Assembly (NCBI GenBank): GCA_001603805.1
Contig: LUZY01000013.1
Location: 474,723-538,722, forward strand
Reading direction: 5' to 3'
Source: Deferribacterales bacterium Deferri_01
Lineage (GTDB): Bacteria; Chrysiogenota; Deferribacteres; Deferribacterales; Geovibrionaceae
Length of the DNA: 64,000 bases
The notes under the pieces were generated by a model. The model worked only from the letters and a program-made list of their open reading frames with translations, made no database searches and was not told the DNA's origin. Shown here piece after piece: positions 8,260 to 16,762 of the stretch; position 1 is the first letter of the stretch, and every line of letters begins with the position of its first letter. The position numbers and the translations under genes were made by a program.

Positions 8260-9075
8260 CTACAGCAAACCTATAAGCCTGCTCAACATTATACGGACAA
8301 AATATATCACCACAAGCAGTATAATAGGGCTGATATCTATCAAACCGAGAGGGGGAATAATCTTCCTGAAAGGCTCCATTACAGGTTCTGTCATAGCTAT
8401 AACAAACTGAACCACAGGATTTCTCGGATCCGGACTAACCCATGACATAAGCGCACGGATAATAATAAGCCATGTGAAAAGTCCGAGGAGGTCGATCAAA
8501 ACCTTTATTCCGCCGGCTACAGCACCCTTAATTGCCGGAACAATCTGCACGGCTCCGGTTGTGGAGATGTAAAAGCCGAGGTGGAAAAAACTGTCCATAA
8601 CAACAAAAAGAGCAAAAAGAACAACCAGCGCTGGCAACACAACAGCATTGCCGGGCAGATTAATAAAGCTCCTTGTGAGTTTAACCCAAGGCAGAGCAAT
8701 ACGGTAGAAGAAAGTGGAGTAAGTTGTTGTGCCAAATCGATTTATCGTACTGCCAACAAGAACGGCAACAACATAAAACATCAGGATAAAACGCAATACA
8801 TCATCAAAAGCATAGAAAAAACCCCACACTATCCCGCTTGAGCTGAGGAATGAGACTGTGAGCCCGTAAGCCACAGCTATAACAGCCACAAAAAGCGGAG
8901 CAAGGGTGTCGGAACGTTTTTTTGTCATTTTGAGCATGTTCATATATACAGGATTGGTAATAGACGCTACCAGCTTTCCAAGCGGGTTAAAATGAAGCTC
9001 CTGCGAAGTCATCGCCGCATGAAGCAGTATTACGCATATAAGAAACTTAACGGCAAAGCCTAATATAATAATCAT
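8260..9075 (-). CDS. YggT family membrane protein with two YGGT domains
   Basis: A 271-residue hydrophobic protein made of two YGGT units. Each has paired membrane helices and a conserved proline-rich motif: NPVYMNMLKMTKKR near residue 40 and the better conserved DPRNPVVQFVIAMTEPVMEP near residue 220. YGGT proteins are inner-membrane proteins associated with cell shape, division or osmotic stress in different bacteria, and often lie next to yggS, as here. Function in this organism is not certain. A terminator follows. Confidence 0.85.
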   Translation of the reverse strand: MIIILGFAVKFLICVILLHAAMTSQELHFNPLGKLVASITNPVYMNMLKMTKKRSDTLAPLFVAVIAVAYGLTVSFLSSSGIVWGFFYAFDDVLRFILMFYVVAVLVGSTINRFGTTTYSTFFYRIALPWVKLTRSFINLPGNAVVLPALVVLFALFVVMDSFFHLGFYISTTGAVQIVPAIKGAVAGGIKVLIDLLGLFTWLIIIRALMSWVSPDPRNPVVQFVIAMTEPVMEPFRKIIPPLGLIDISPIILLVVIYFVRIMLSRLIGLL

Positions 9076-9091
9076 TTAAACAACTTCCTCC

Positions 9092-9781
9092 TCAATAACG
9101 TCCGCCGAAAAGAGCTGTACCGATCCTGATCAGAGTCGACCCCTCTTCCACGGCGACTTTAAAATCATCGCTCATTCCCATTGAAAGAATGCGCAAATCT
9201 ATATTATCGCAAGTAAATTTCTTCTTCATCTCTTCCATAAGCTCACGGGTGCGTGCAAAATGCACCCTGTTTTCCTCCGCCTCATTCACGAGGGGCGGCA
9301 TCATGGTAAAGCCGTTTACTTTTATGTGTCCGCATTTTGACGCCGCTTCAAGAAGTTCAGGCAGTTCATCCATAGAAACACCTGATTTGGCGGGATCATT
9401 TGCGGTATTAACCTGAATAAGCACGTCCTGCACTCTGTCAATGCGGGCAAAATGCTTTTCCATTTCATTTAAAAGCGGTATCCTGTCCACAGAGTAGATC
9501 AGTCCGAAGTTATCTTTAAGATATTTTACCTTATTTGTCTGCAAATGTCCGATGAAATGAAGATCCAGATCCTTTAAGCCTTTCAGCTTTTCACGTTTAT
9601 CCAGAGCTTCCTGAATCTTGTTTTCACCGAATAATCTCTGCCCCTGTTCATATGCTTCGATTATACTTTCTGCGGGAAAAGTTTTGCTCACGGCGAGAAG
9701 AGTTACACTGTCAGTCCTCCCGGCACGCTTAAGAGCTTCCTCCACTTCCCGCATTATTCTTTCTTTCTGTTCCTTGAACAA
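9092..9781 (-). CDS. PLP homeostasis protein YggS/PLPBP
   Basis: A 229-residue single-domain TIM-barrel protein that binds pyridoxal 5'-phosphate and buffers vitamin B6 and amino-acid pools. The PLP lysine is Lys33 in LLAVSKTFP. The family segments FGENKIQEALDK, LHFIGHLQTNK and LSMGMSDDFKVAVEEGSTLI are all present. It sits between pgeF (one base apart) and the YggT gene (16 bases), the widespread yggS-yggT pairing. Confidence 0.93.
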   Translation of the reverse strand: MFKEQKERIMREVEEALKRAGRTDSVTLLAVSKTFPAESIIEAYEQGQRLFGENKIQEALDKREKLKGLKDLDLHFIGHLQTNKVKYLKDNFGLIYSVDRIPLLNEMEKHFARIDRVQDVLIQVNTANDPAKSGVSMDELPELLEAASKCGHIKVNGFTMMPPLVNEAEENRVHFARTRELMEEMKKKFTCDNIDLRILSMGMSDDFKVAVEEGSTLIRIGTALFGGRY

Positions 9782-9782
9782 T

Positions 9783-10523
9783 TTACTTCCTCATCAGGAC
9801 TGAAATCATCCTGCCTGTTCTGCCGTTGTCCCGCCTGTACGAGAAAAGATATTCTGATGAGTATGTACAGTCAGAAACACGGACTATTTTTGTTATCCCG
9901 GCATTGCGGAGTACATTTTCCACCGCTCCGCCAATGGAGAAGCAGGTTCTGCCGCCGGAAACTTCCACATTCCCGCCGTGTCCTGCTTCGGTAAAAGCCT
10001 TAACCAGCTCTTCGCCGACCTCGTAGTTTGCCGCACTTATACCGGGACCTACAACGGCTTTTACAACCTTATCACCCGCATCTGCAAACATATCGAGCGC
10101 TTTTTCCACTATTCCCGCAGCTGCGCTCTTCCACCCGCAATGTAAGCTTGCGAGACAGGTTTCACCCATCAGATGCACATTCCAGCAGTCAGCAGTCAAA
10201 ATCCCCAGAGCGATTCCCCTCTCACGGGTAAAAAGCCCGTCACCGTCAGAAAACATAACGTCTGCGATGTTATCCGCTGTCACTTCGTGTATCAGGTTTC
10301 CGTGAACCTGATTCAGCGTAACAAGCCTGTCGATATTCCATGCGGTTTTAAGTTTCTCAAGGTTTTTCAGCACCTTAAAGCAGTCATCCCCCACATGCAG
10401 AGCGGCATTAAAAGAGGTGTACTCCCCTTCGCTGAACCCGCCTCTGTTTGTGGAGGTTATCTGCAAAATATCGTCATCATTCACAGCGCATATATAATCA
10501 GCGCCGTCTTTGGTAATCAGCAA
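9783..10523 (-). CDS. pgeF: Peptidoglycan editing factor PgeF (multicopper-oxidase-like fold)
   Basis: PgeF (YfiH/YlmD) is a cytoplasmic zinc enzyme that removes misincorporated L-Ser from peptidoglycan precursors; some members also show purine-nucleoside activity. In the 246-residue protein the zinc-site residues are recognisable in TLNQVHGN, GILTADCWNVHLMGE and SLHCGWKSAAAGIV. The start is a TTG, preceded by a good AGGA ribosome-binding sequence that overlaps the end of the Bax-inhibitor gene. An internal GTG about 14 codons later is a weaker choice. Confidence 0.88.
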   Translation of the reverse strand: MLITKDGADYICAVNDDDILQITSTNRGGFSEGEYTSFNAALHVGDDCFKVLKNLEKLKTAWNIDRLVTLNQVHGNLIHEVTADNIADVMFSDGDGLFTRERGIALGILTADCWNVHLMGETCLASLHCGWKSAAAGIVEKALDMFADAGDKVVKAVVGPGISAANYEVGEELVKAFTEAGHGGNVEVSGGRTCFSIGGAVENVLRNAGITKIVRVSDCTYSSEYLFSYRRDNGRTGRMISVLMRK

Positions 10524-10525
10524 AA

Positions 10526-11347
10526 TTATTTCCTTTCCTGAAGCTTGGCAAGCAGTCTGAGTATTTCAATATACAGCCAGATCAGCGTTACCATAAGCCC
10601 GAATGCCGCATACCACTCCATATACTTCGGAGCGCCTGCTTCTGCGCCGTTTTCTATGAAATCGAAGTCAAGCACAAGGTTAAGGGCGGCGATTATCACC
10701 ACTACAACGCTTATACCTATGCTGAGTGGGCTTGAATCGTGCATGAAGTTCATCTGTATGCCGAAAAAACCGAGAACAAAGCTGGCAAGATACAGGATCA
10801 TTATTCCGCCTGTAGCAGCAACAACACCGAGTTTGAAATTTTCTGTCGCCTTGATGTACCCGCTTGTATAAGCAAGAAGCAGAGCAACAAGGACAGCCAC
10901 GGTGAGCATGATAGCCTGAAGGACTATGCCCGGATAACGCATTTCAAAAAGAACCGATATTCCGCCGATGGCAAGCCCCTGAAGAGCGGCATAAAGGGGA
11001 GCTGTTATCGCAGCATATTCCTTTTTGAAAGCTGTGATGAGAGCAACCACAAGTCCGCCGATCATACCTGTTATCATGAGCGCGCCAAGATACTGAGTAT
11101 TCCCGCTTACAGCCATATTCCAAGGGATATAGCCTGCAATGAGAAGGATCACAGTGAGCAGGAATGTTTTATTGACAGTGCCTCTGACTGTCATAGCATC
11201 GTCAAATCTGGCTGCGGATGTGCCAAGGGAACTTCCGCTCTCGCCCTTGGTATAAGTGGCGGCAGATGCAGCCACCCTTTCGCCTCTGGCGGCAGCGGCT
11301 GCTTTCTGGAATGCTTTGTCTGTAAGCATAGGGTTTGATGTTCTCAT
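10526..11347 (-). CDS. Bax inhibitor-1/YccA-family membrane protein
   Basis: A 273-residue protein with a polar N-terminus of about 60 residues followed by seven hydrophobic segments, as in the bacterial BI-1/YccA (UPF0005) group related to B. subtilis YetJ. Those proteins are pH-sensitive calcium leak channels or FtsH-interacting proteins; which applies here is unknown. Conserved acidic residues toward the C-terminus (LDFDFIENGAEAG) match the proposed gating diaspartyl region. It heads the run BI-1, pgeF, yggS, yggT. A tandem structured repeat array lies immediately upstream. Confidence 0.88.
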   Translation of the reverse strand: MRTSNPMLTDKAFQKAAAAARGERVAASAATYTKGESGSSLGTSAARFDDAMTVRGTVNKTFLLTVILLIAGYIPWNMAVSGNTQYLGALMITGMIGGLVVALITAFKKEYAAITAPLYAALQGLAIGGISVLFEMRYPGIVLQAIMLTVAVLVALLLAYTSGYIKATENFKLGVVAATGGIMILYLASFVLGFFGIQMNFMHDSSPLSIGISVVVVIIAALNLVLDFDFIENGAEAGAPKYMEWYAAFGLMVTLIWLYIEILRLLAKLQERK

Positions 11348-11363
11348 TTTCGTAAAAGCTCCT

Positions 11364-11466
11364 TTATTTAATAATCCAAAAAACTACATCCTGTATTTTT
11401 TGTATACACGCTCGCGGCAGGATAAACCTGCCTTCGCTACGCACGGCGACGTCCCATCCATGGGAC
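11364..11466 (+). repeat. Three-hairpin element, copy 1 (103-bp tandem unit)
   Basis: First full unit of a tandem array, ending 17 bases upstream of the BI-1 gene. H1 is 11377-11402 (caaaaaa with ttttttg, centre atcct), H2 is 11416-11432 (ggcagg, loop ataaa, cctgcc), H3 is 11451-11466 (gtccca, loop tcca, tgggac). The linkers acacgctcgc and ttcgctacgcacggcg match the family. Orientation is given as the strand on which the linker reads acacgctcgcg. Confidence 0.9.
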
Positions 11467-11569
11467 TTATTTAATAATCCAAAAAATTACATCCTGTATT
11501 TTTTGTATACACGCTCGCGGCAGGATAAACCTGCCTTCGCTACGCACGGCAACGTCCCATCCATGGGAC
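11467..11569 (+). repeat. Three-hairpin element, copy 2 (103-bp tandem unit)
   Basis: A near-perfect direct repeat of copy 1, exactly 103 bases later, differing at only a couple of positions. One difference changes the bulged base in H1. All three hairpins and both linkers are intact. The two units share the boundary ttatttaataatcc. Confidence 0.9.
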
Positions 11570-11655
11570 TTATTTAATAATCCAAAAAACTACATCCTAA
11601 GTTTAACTATACATACTCACACCGTGATAAACACGACTTCGCTACGCACGGCGGA
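11570..11655 (+). repeat. Three-hairpin element, copy 3 (degenerate)
   Basis: It begins with the same ttatttaataatccaaaaaa boundary and the H1 loop tacatcct, but the second half of the H1 stem is lost. H2 is weakened (cgtg, ataaa, cacg) and the linker cttcgctacgcacggcgg is still clear. H3 cannot be recognised. It looks like an older decayed unit at the distal end of the array. Between this copy and the MFS gene (11656-11804) I see only one hairpin and no gene. Confidence 0.75.
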
Positions 11656-11691
11656 AAAATTCTGCTAAACCATATATCAGAATATCCCAGA

Positions 11692-11718
11692 GGCGGAAAC
11701 TCTTCAAGAGAATCCGCC
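11692..11718. terminator. Long stem-loop downstream of the MFS gene
   Basis: A nearly continuous hairpin: ggcgga pairs with tccgcc, and inside it ctctt pairs with aagag. It lies downstream of the minus-strand MFS gene. There is no clear run of T residues on either side, so it may be a mRNA 3'-end stabiliser rather than a true intrinsic terminator. Confidence 0.4.
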
Positions 11719-11804
11719 ATAGTGTATGGAACATAAAATATGCTTATGGTTTTTACAAGACAATAATAACTATGAAAAATTCAAAGAAATTTTAAGCAAA
11801 TATA

Positions 11805-12950
11805 TCAATCCTGCCCTTTGAGGCGTAGTTCTCTGTCGATAAACTGACTGAATACCAGAGAGACAAGAGCAAGCACAGCCCCTGCTACAAAAGGAATGCG
11901 GTAATCAAGCATCCAAAGCAGACCACCGGTCAAAGGAATTACAACAGCGGCAATATGGTTTATGGTAAAGCCCACAGCCATTGTGGGGGCTATGTCCGCA
12001 GAATCACCTATCTTCTGGAAAAAGGTTCTTATAGCCACGGCAAAATTGAAAAAGATGTGATCCAATATATACATAACAGCTATTATCCATTTATTGTCAA
12101 CATAGGCGTAAGCAAGGAAAATCCCTATCAGACTCACATACTCAAGGGTAAGTACCCCACGTTCACCGAATTTGTTTATAGCCTTCCCTATCATCGGGTT
12201 AAGGAAATAATTAACAGCATTGTTAATAACAAAAAGCACAGCAATGGCAAATGCTGAAAACCCGAATTTTTCAACCATAAGAAACACTGAAAATGCCACG
12301 AAAACCTGCCTTCTCGCACCGGAAAGGAATGTCAGAGTGTAGTACAGCCAGTATTTCTTCCGCAGAAACATGTTCTTGCGCTGAACAGGCATATTTTCCT
12401 TTGTGGGGTCGATAAAAAGGCAGTAAATACCGCCGGCAATAAGCAAGACACCGACAAGGAGATAGATTGTCTGATAGTCGAAAACTTTCAGCATCCCCAT
12501 AACTGCAATACCCGCTATAATGCTGCATGCGGCGGATATGCTCCTGAATCTGCTCAGAACAAGCGGTGTTTCCTGTTTTGTAAAATACTGAAGCGTAAGG
12601 GACTGGTTCACTGTTTCGTAATAATGAAACCCGAAGGACATTATCAGTGTGGTAAATATAAGCCCGTAATAAGTAGGCAGAAAACCGGTAAGCGCTATGC
12701 CAGCTCCCAGGAGAATTATTGAAACAGCACCGAGCTTATGTTCAGGAATAAAGCGGATAACATATATCACAAGTAGAGCAAGAAAGCCGGGAATCTCCCT
12801 GACTGACTGTATAACGCCCATTTGATAACCGTTTATGCCTGCCTGTTCCACCGCAAAGTTATTGAAAAGAGTCTGCCACGTCTGGGTTCCGACAATAGCC
12901 GCAACGGTAAGAAGAAACAGGAAGAAATACATTTTATTGTCTCTTGTCAC
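11805..12950 (-). CDS. Major facilitator superfamily transporter
   Basis: A 381-residue protein with about 12 hydrophobic segments and no signal peptide, of MFS length and layout. The loop after the second helix carries a basic motif (IRFIPEHKLG) where MFS carriers usually have motif A, but the match is loose. Residues about 186-200 form the charged central loop (DPTKENMPVQRKNMFLRKK). Substrate cannot be told. It is a single gene with about 55 bases to the macrodomain gene on one side and the repeat array on the other. Confidence 0.8.
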   Translation of the reverse strand: MTRDNKMYFFLFLLTVAAIVGTQTWQTLFNNFAVEQAGINGYQMGVIQSVREIPGFLALLVIYVIRFIPEHKLGAVSIILLGAGIALTGFLPTYYGLIFTTLIMSFGFHYYETVNQSLTLQYFTKQETPLVLSRFRSISAACSIIAGIAVMGMLKVFDYQTIYLLVGVLLIAGGIYCLFIDPTKENMPVQRKNMFLRKKYWLYYTLTFLSGARRQVFVAFSVFLMVEKFGFSAFAIAVLFVINNAVNYFLNPMIGKAINKFGERGVLTLEYVSLIGIFLAYAYVDNKWIIAVMYILDHIFFNFAVAIRTFFQKIGDSADIAPTMAVGFTINHIAAVVIPLTGGLLWMLDYRIPFVAGAVLALVSLVFSQFIDRELRLKGQD

Positions 12951-13007
12951 CGCACCCTCTTAAATAAGAAAAATCATACAATAATTATAACCAGCCGGAA
13001 AATATGC

Positions 13008-13538
13008 TTAAAGCTTTTTAGCGGCCTTCTCGAAAACAGCCAAGTCTTTATCGGAGTAAAGGCACACAACCACTTTTTTCAGGCTTTCAGGTGAATGTTC
13101 AGCAAAGTCACTCACTGCCTTTATGATGATACCCGCCGCCTCATCTTCTGGAAAACCGTTTATCCCCATTGATATAGCTGGTAGGGCAATGGATGATAAG
13201 CCTTTTGTTTCAGCCGTCATGAGGCTTGAGAAAACAGCACCATAAAGATTTTTTTCAGGTGCAGGGTCAATGCCGTATCTGGGACCGACAGCATGGATCA
13301 CATATCTCGCCTTAAGGTTTCCGCCGCCTGTGATAACAGCGGAACCAAGAGGACAATAGCCGATTTCGTCACACTCTTTCTGAATACTGTCCCCGCCTTT
13401 TGTCCTGATAGCGCCGGCAACACCGCTGCCGAGTTTGAGGTTTGTATTTGCAGCATTGACAATAGCGTCCATTTCGGTTTCGGTTATATCACCCTTTACG
13501 AGTCCGAGAGTAACTCCGTTTACAAGCATTTTAAGCAT
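13008..13538 (-). CDS. Macrodomain protein, probable ADP-ribose/O-acetyl-ADP-ribose hydrolase
   Basis: A single 176-residue macrodomain. It shows the substrate-binding sequence VNAANTNLKLGSGVAGAIRT near residues 27-46 and the second loop ALPAISMGINGFPEDEAA, both typical of the MacroD/YmdB group that deacetylates O-acetyl-ADP-ribose or removes mono-ADP-ribose from proteins. GSAVITGGGNL and YVIHAVGP are also family strands. No ADP-ribosyltransferase is in the window. It lies three bases after the thioesterase gene, so the two are probably co-transcribed. Confidence 0.9.
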   Translation of the reverse strand: MLKMLVNGVTLGLVKGDITETEMDAIVNAANTNLKLGSGVAGAIRTKGGDSIQKECDEIGYCPLGSAVITGGGNLKARYVIHAVGPRYGIDPAPEKNLYGAVFSSLMTAETKGLSSIALPAISMGINGFPEDEAAGIIIKAVSDFAEHSPESLKKVVVCLYSDKDLAVFEKAAKKL

Positions 13539-13540
13539 CC

Positions 13541-14065
13541 TCAGCCCCCTTTGCGCCCCGCTTTCCAGTTTTCGTATAATTTAATGAAAACAGGGTGGTA
13601 TGTCAGCGTGGAGTCCATACGGAGATAATTCATTGTTTCGTCCATTTTCTCAGACGGAATAGATATAAACTGCCCGAACCCTTCCGCATAAACTGTACCT
13701 TCAGAATCTTTTATACACCCCTCAGCCTCATAAAACATCCTGTTTTTTCCTGAGAATGATGTAATAAGTGTTAAAGGAGTTTCCGAAGGTGTATTCTTTC
13801 TGAATTTTATATTGAGGTTTCTGGTAAAGCAGAGAGTATCTTTTGTTCCGAAGACACTCGCGCTCCATCCCATACATTCATCAAGCAAAGCAGAAACTAT
13901 GCCGCCGTGGATCACGCCATTAAAACCGCAGAAGCGTGAAGGTATCCAAAGATCCGCCTTAACACACTGATCCTCCACGTAAAAACGTGCATCCACTCCG
14001 AAAGAATTTTCCTCACCACAGATAAAACATCCGCTTGAATGAGGGAGATAATATCTTATGCCCAT
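13541..14065 (-). CDS. PaaI-like hotdog-fold thioesterase
   Basis: A 174-residue hotdog-fold protein. The catalytic region FNGVIHGGIVSALLDECMGW matches the PaaI/YiiD acyl-CoA thioesterase family, with the HGG turn and an acidic residue on the following helix. The N-terminal CFICGEEN pair of cysteines is seen in a subset of these proteins. Substrate is unknown. It overlaps the glgP stop by ten bases and precedes the macrodomain gene. Confidence 0.85.
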   Translation of the reverse strand: MGIRYYLPHSSGCFICGEENSFGVDARFYVEDQCVKADLWIPSRFCGFNGVIHGGIVSALLDECMGWSASVFGTKDTLCFTRNLNIKFRKNTPSETPLTLITSFSGKNRMFYEAEGCIKDSEGTVYAEGFGQFISIPSEKMDETMNYLRMDSTLTYHPVFIKLYENWKAGRKGG

Positions 14066-16605
14066 TTTATCTGATTCAGCTCAAAACGTTCCTTTACAAA
14101 TTTATGTCTGGGAAGAACGGCAAAAGCCACTTTCATCTTGCCCGCTTTTTTCAATTTTGTACTTGTTGAAAAGCTGTAAACGCCGTTTTCAGCTCCTTTG
14201 AACTCAAGCTCCACAAACTCAGGATCTTTAAATTCACCGCTCGCACCGTCAAACTCAACAACGGCGCATACGGAAAGATTGTCGGGCTGAATAGCATCCG
14301 AGCGGACAGAAGCGCTGAATGTCACACCGGACTCCATTTTCATTTCGTCCGCTTCAACCTTCGTGTCGATAAACTGCACATTGTCCCAGCTCTGGATTAT
14401 ACTGTCTTTCCAGAGAATGTATTCCTTAGCCTCTTCGTGCTTGTTCGCTCTGAAGGCAGAGTTAAGCTCATGAACAGGAACATAATACTGATCCGTGTAG
14501 TTCATAACCATGCGGGAGGTATTAAAGAAAGCGGCGCAGGTTTTTATTGCCTGCTTCATCATCCTTGTCCATTCCCTGGGAACGCCCGCTCTGTCTCTGG
14601 TGTAGAAAAGGGGTATAATCTCGTTTTCCAGCTTATCGTAAAGCTCCATGCTTTCCACATGATCCTGATAAGTTTCCTTCTCATACTCCTCGCCTGCACC
14701 TATCGCCCAGCCGTTTTCACCGTTGTACCCCTCGTCCCACCATCCGTCAAGTATGGAAAGGTTAAGCCCTCCGTTTGCGGCTATTTTCATTCCGCTCGTG
14801 CCGGATGCTTCCATGGGCCTTTTCGGCGTGTTCAGCCATATGTCTACACCCTGAGCGAGATACTTCGCCACTTCAATGTCATAATCCTCTATAAACACAA
14901 CCTTATCCCTGAACATCGGCTTACGGCATATGTGGAATATCTTTTTGATAATCTCTTTTCCGCCGTTATCCTTGGGATGCGCCTTTCCGGCTATTATGAT
15001 CTGCACGGGGCGGTCTGTGTTATTAAGTATCTGGTGAAGCCTCTGTTCGTCCATAAACAGAAGATAACCTCTTTTATAAGTTGCAAACCTTCTTGCAAAG
15101 CCGATTGTGAGATAATCAGGGTTAAGAACCTCATCAGCTTTTACAAGCTCACCGGATGTTCCGCCGCGCTGAAGGATCTGATTTTTAAGATGCCTTCTGG
15201 CAAATGCGATAAGTTTCTCCCTCTGCCTTTGTTTTGCTTTAAACAGGGCTGCATCGGGTATGCTTTCCGTTTTTTCCCATATGCTGAAGTCATAAGGTTT
15301 ATAGTACCAGTTTTCGCCTAGGTATCTGTTATACATGGTTTTAAAATCATCGGATATAAATGTGGGGAGATGCACACCGTTTGTCACATGCCCCACAGGA
15401 ATAGAATTTTCAAGGGCGTTAGGCCAGATATTTTTAAACATCTTCCTGGAAACCTCTCCATGAAGACGGCTTACACCATTTCTGTATGTACTGAGTTTGA
15501 TTCCGCAGACAGCCATAGCAAAGCCTTCGCTTTCATCAAACGGGTTTACTCTGCCGAAGCCCATAAGCTGATTTATGTTCAGGACGCAGTTTTCAAAAAG
15601 CGGTCCGAGGTAACGCTTGATCTGGTCTGTTCCGAATATATCAAATCCGGCGGGAACAGGCGTATGTGTTGTGAATATTGTACTCTTGCGTACAACCTCC
15701 ACAGCAGTGCGGAATTCCATCCCTTCTGATACGTAGTTTCTGATACGCTCAAGGTTCACAAATGAGGGGTGTCCTTCGTTGATATGGTAAACGGTGGGGC
15801 GTCTGCCTATGGCACGGATAGCTCTGTAACCGGCTATGCCGAGGATTATCTCCTGTTTGAGACGCATATTCGAGTCTCCGCCGTAAAGCTGTCCTGTGAT
15901 CTGCCTGTCCTCTTTGGTGTTTCCTTCCACATCAGTATCAAGGAGGATAAGCTCAATCTTGCCCACAATCATACGCCATACATTGACCTTAACGTTTCTG
16001 TTTTCAACCATAACTTCAACGCAAACCTCTTCTCCATCGGGGTTGAGGGCACGGCGCATGGGCATGTTGTAAAATTCGTTATATGGATAATATTCCTGCT
16101 GCCATCCGTCTGAGTTCAGGTACTGGTGGAAATATCCGTTTCTATAAAGAAGACCTATGGCAGAAAAAGGTATGCCTACATCGCTGGCAGATTTGCAATG
16201 GTCTCCTGAAAGAACTCCGAGACCGCCTGAATAAAGCTTAACAGACTCATGTATGCCGTATTCAGCGGAGAAGTATGCAACATGCATATTTTCAGCAACC
16301 TTATCGGGATGCTCAAGCTCAAACCAGCGAGGCAGACTCATATATTCGGAAAACTGTTTATGCACAGCCTCAAGGCGGGACATAAAAACAGGATCTTTAA
16401 GCAGTTTTTCGTAACCCTCATTAGTGAGGCTTCCGATAACAGCCACTGGGTTATGGCGTGATTTTTCCCATGCAGCGGGATTTATGCTTTTAAAAAGCTC
16501 AAGAGCATCATCATTCCAAGCCCACCAGAGATTATATGCTATCTCTTCAAGGGCTTTCAGCTCCTGCGGCAGATCAGGCTTCACATTGTATTCTGAAATT
16601 TTCAT
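14056..16605 (-). CDS. glgP: Alpha-glucan (glycogen) phosphorylase, short GT35 type
   Basis: A PLP-dependent phosphorylase that releases glucose 1-phosphate from glycogen or maltodextrin. The 849-residue protein belongs to the short bacterial type: an N-terminal DUF3417-like region (LPQELKALEEIAYNLWWAWN), then the catalytic core with AYFSAEYGIHESVKLYSGGL, NEGHPSFV and the PLP-lysine segment EASGTSGMKIAANGGLN. The C-terminal roughly 100 residues are beta-rich. A GGGGG ribosome-binding sequence precedes the ATG. No other glycogen genes are adjacent. Confidence 0.95.
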   Translation of the reverse strand: MKISEYNVKPDLPQELKALEEIAYNLWWAWNDDALELFKSINPAAWEKSRHNPVAVIGSLTNEGYEKLLKDPVFMSRLEAVHKQFSEYMSLPRWFELEHPDKVAENMHVAYFSAEYGIHESVKLYSGGLGVLSGDHCKSASDVGIPFSAIGLLYRNGYFHQYLNSDGWQQEYYPYNEFYNMPMRRALNPDGEEVCVEVMVENRNVKVNVWRMIVGKIELILLDTDVEGNTKEDRQITGQLYGGDSNMRLKQEIILGIAGYRAIRAIGRRPTVYHINEGHPSFVNLERIRNYVSEGMEFRTAVEVVRKSTIFTTHTPVPAGFDIFGTDQIKRYLGPLFENCVLNINQLMGFGRVNPFDESEGFAMAVCGIKLSTYRNGVSRLHGEVSRKMFKNIWPNALENSIPVGHVTNGVHLPTFISDDFKTMYNRYLGENWYYKPYDFSIWEKTESIPDAALFKAKQRQREKLIAFARRHLKNQILQRGGTSGELVKADEVLNPDYLTIGFARRFATYKRGYLLFMDEQRLHQILNNTDRPVQIIIAGKAHPKDNGGKEIIKKIFHICRKPMFRDKVVFIEDYDIEVAKYLAQGVDIWLNTPKRPMEASGTSGMKIAANGGLNLSILDGWWDEGYNGENGWAIGAGEEYEKETYQDHVESMELYDKLENEIIPLFYTRDRAGVPREWTRMMKQAIKTCAAFFNTSRMVMNYTDQYYVPVHELNSAFRANKHEEAKEYILWKDSIIQSWDNVQFIDTKVEADEMKMESGVTFSASVRSDAIQPDNLSVCAVVEFDGASGEFKDPEFVELEFKGAENGVYSFSTSTKLKKAGKMKVAFAVLPRHKFVKERFELNQIKWA

Positions 16606-16653
16606 AATAATACCCCCTGAGAATTACATAGAGAAAAATACATATTTGATTCA

Positions 16654-16682
16654 ATTATACTTGTAAAAGAAAATTTTTCCAT
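16654..16682 (-). promoter_or_regulatory. Possible promoter of glgP
   Basis: On the minus strand a perfect TATAAT box stands about 50 bases before the glgP ATG, with only a weak -35-like TGGAAA 16 bases upstream. The AT-rich leader continues to the ribosome-binding site. Proposed from sequence only. Confidence 0.35.
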
Positions 16683-16762
16683 CGGGTTTTTGGAAAAGAG
16701 CAGATGAAATCATGGTTTCTTTAAATCAGTCAGTATAATGACAGTTTTAAAATCCGATCATT

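Noticed and set aside
11364-11655. CRISPR-like array
   Set aside because: The units are 103 bases with internal hairpins and no variable spacers; no cas gene is near.
11726-11821. 31-codon plus-strand frame (begins MEHKICLWFLQDNNNYEKF)
   Set aside because: Too short, without a ribosome-binding sequence near the ATG, and running into the end of the convergent MFS gene.
14437-15321. 294-codon plus-strand open frame
   Set aside because: Lies entirely antisense to the well-supported glgP gene, and its translation has no recognisable motif.
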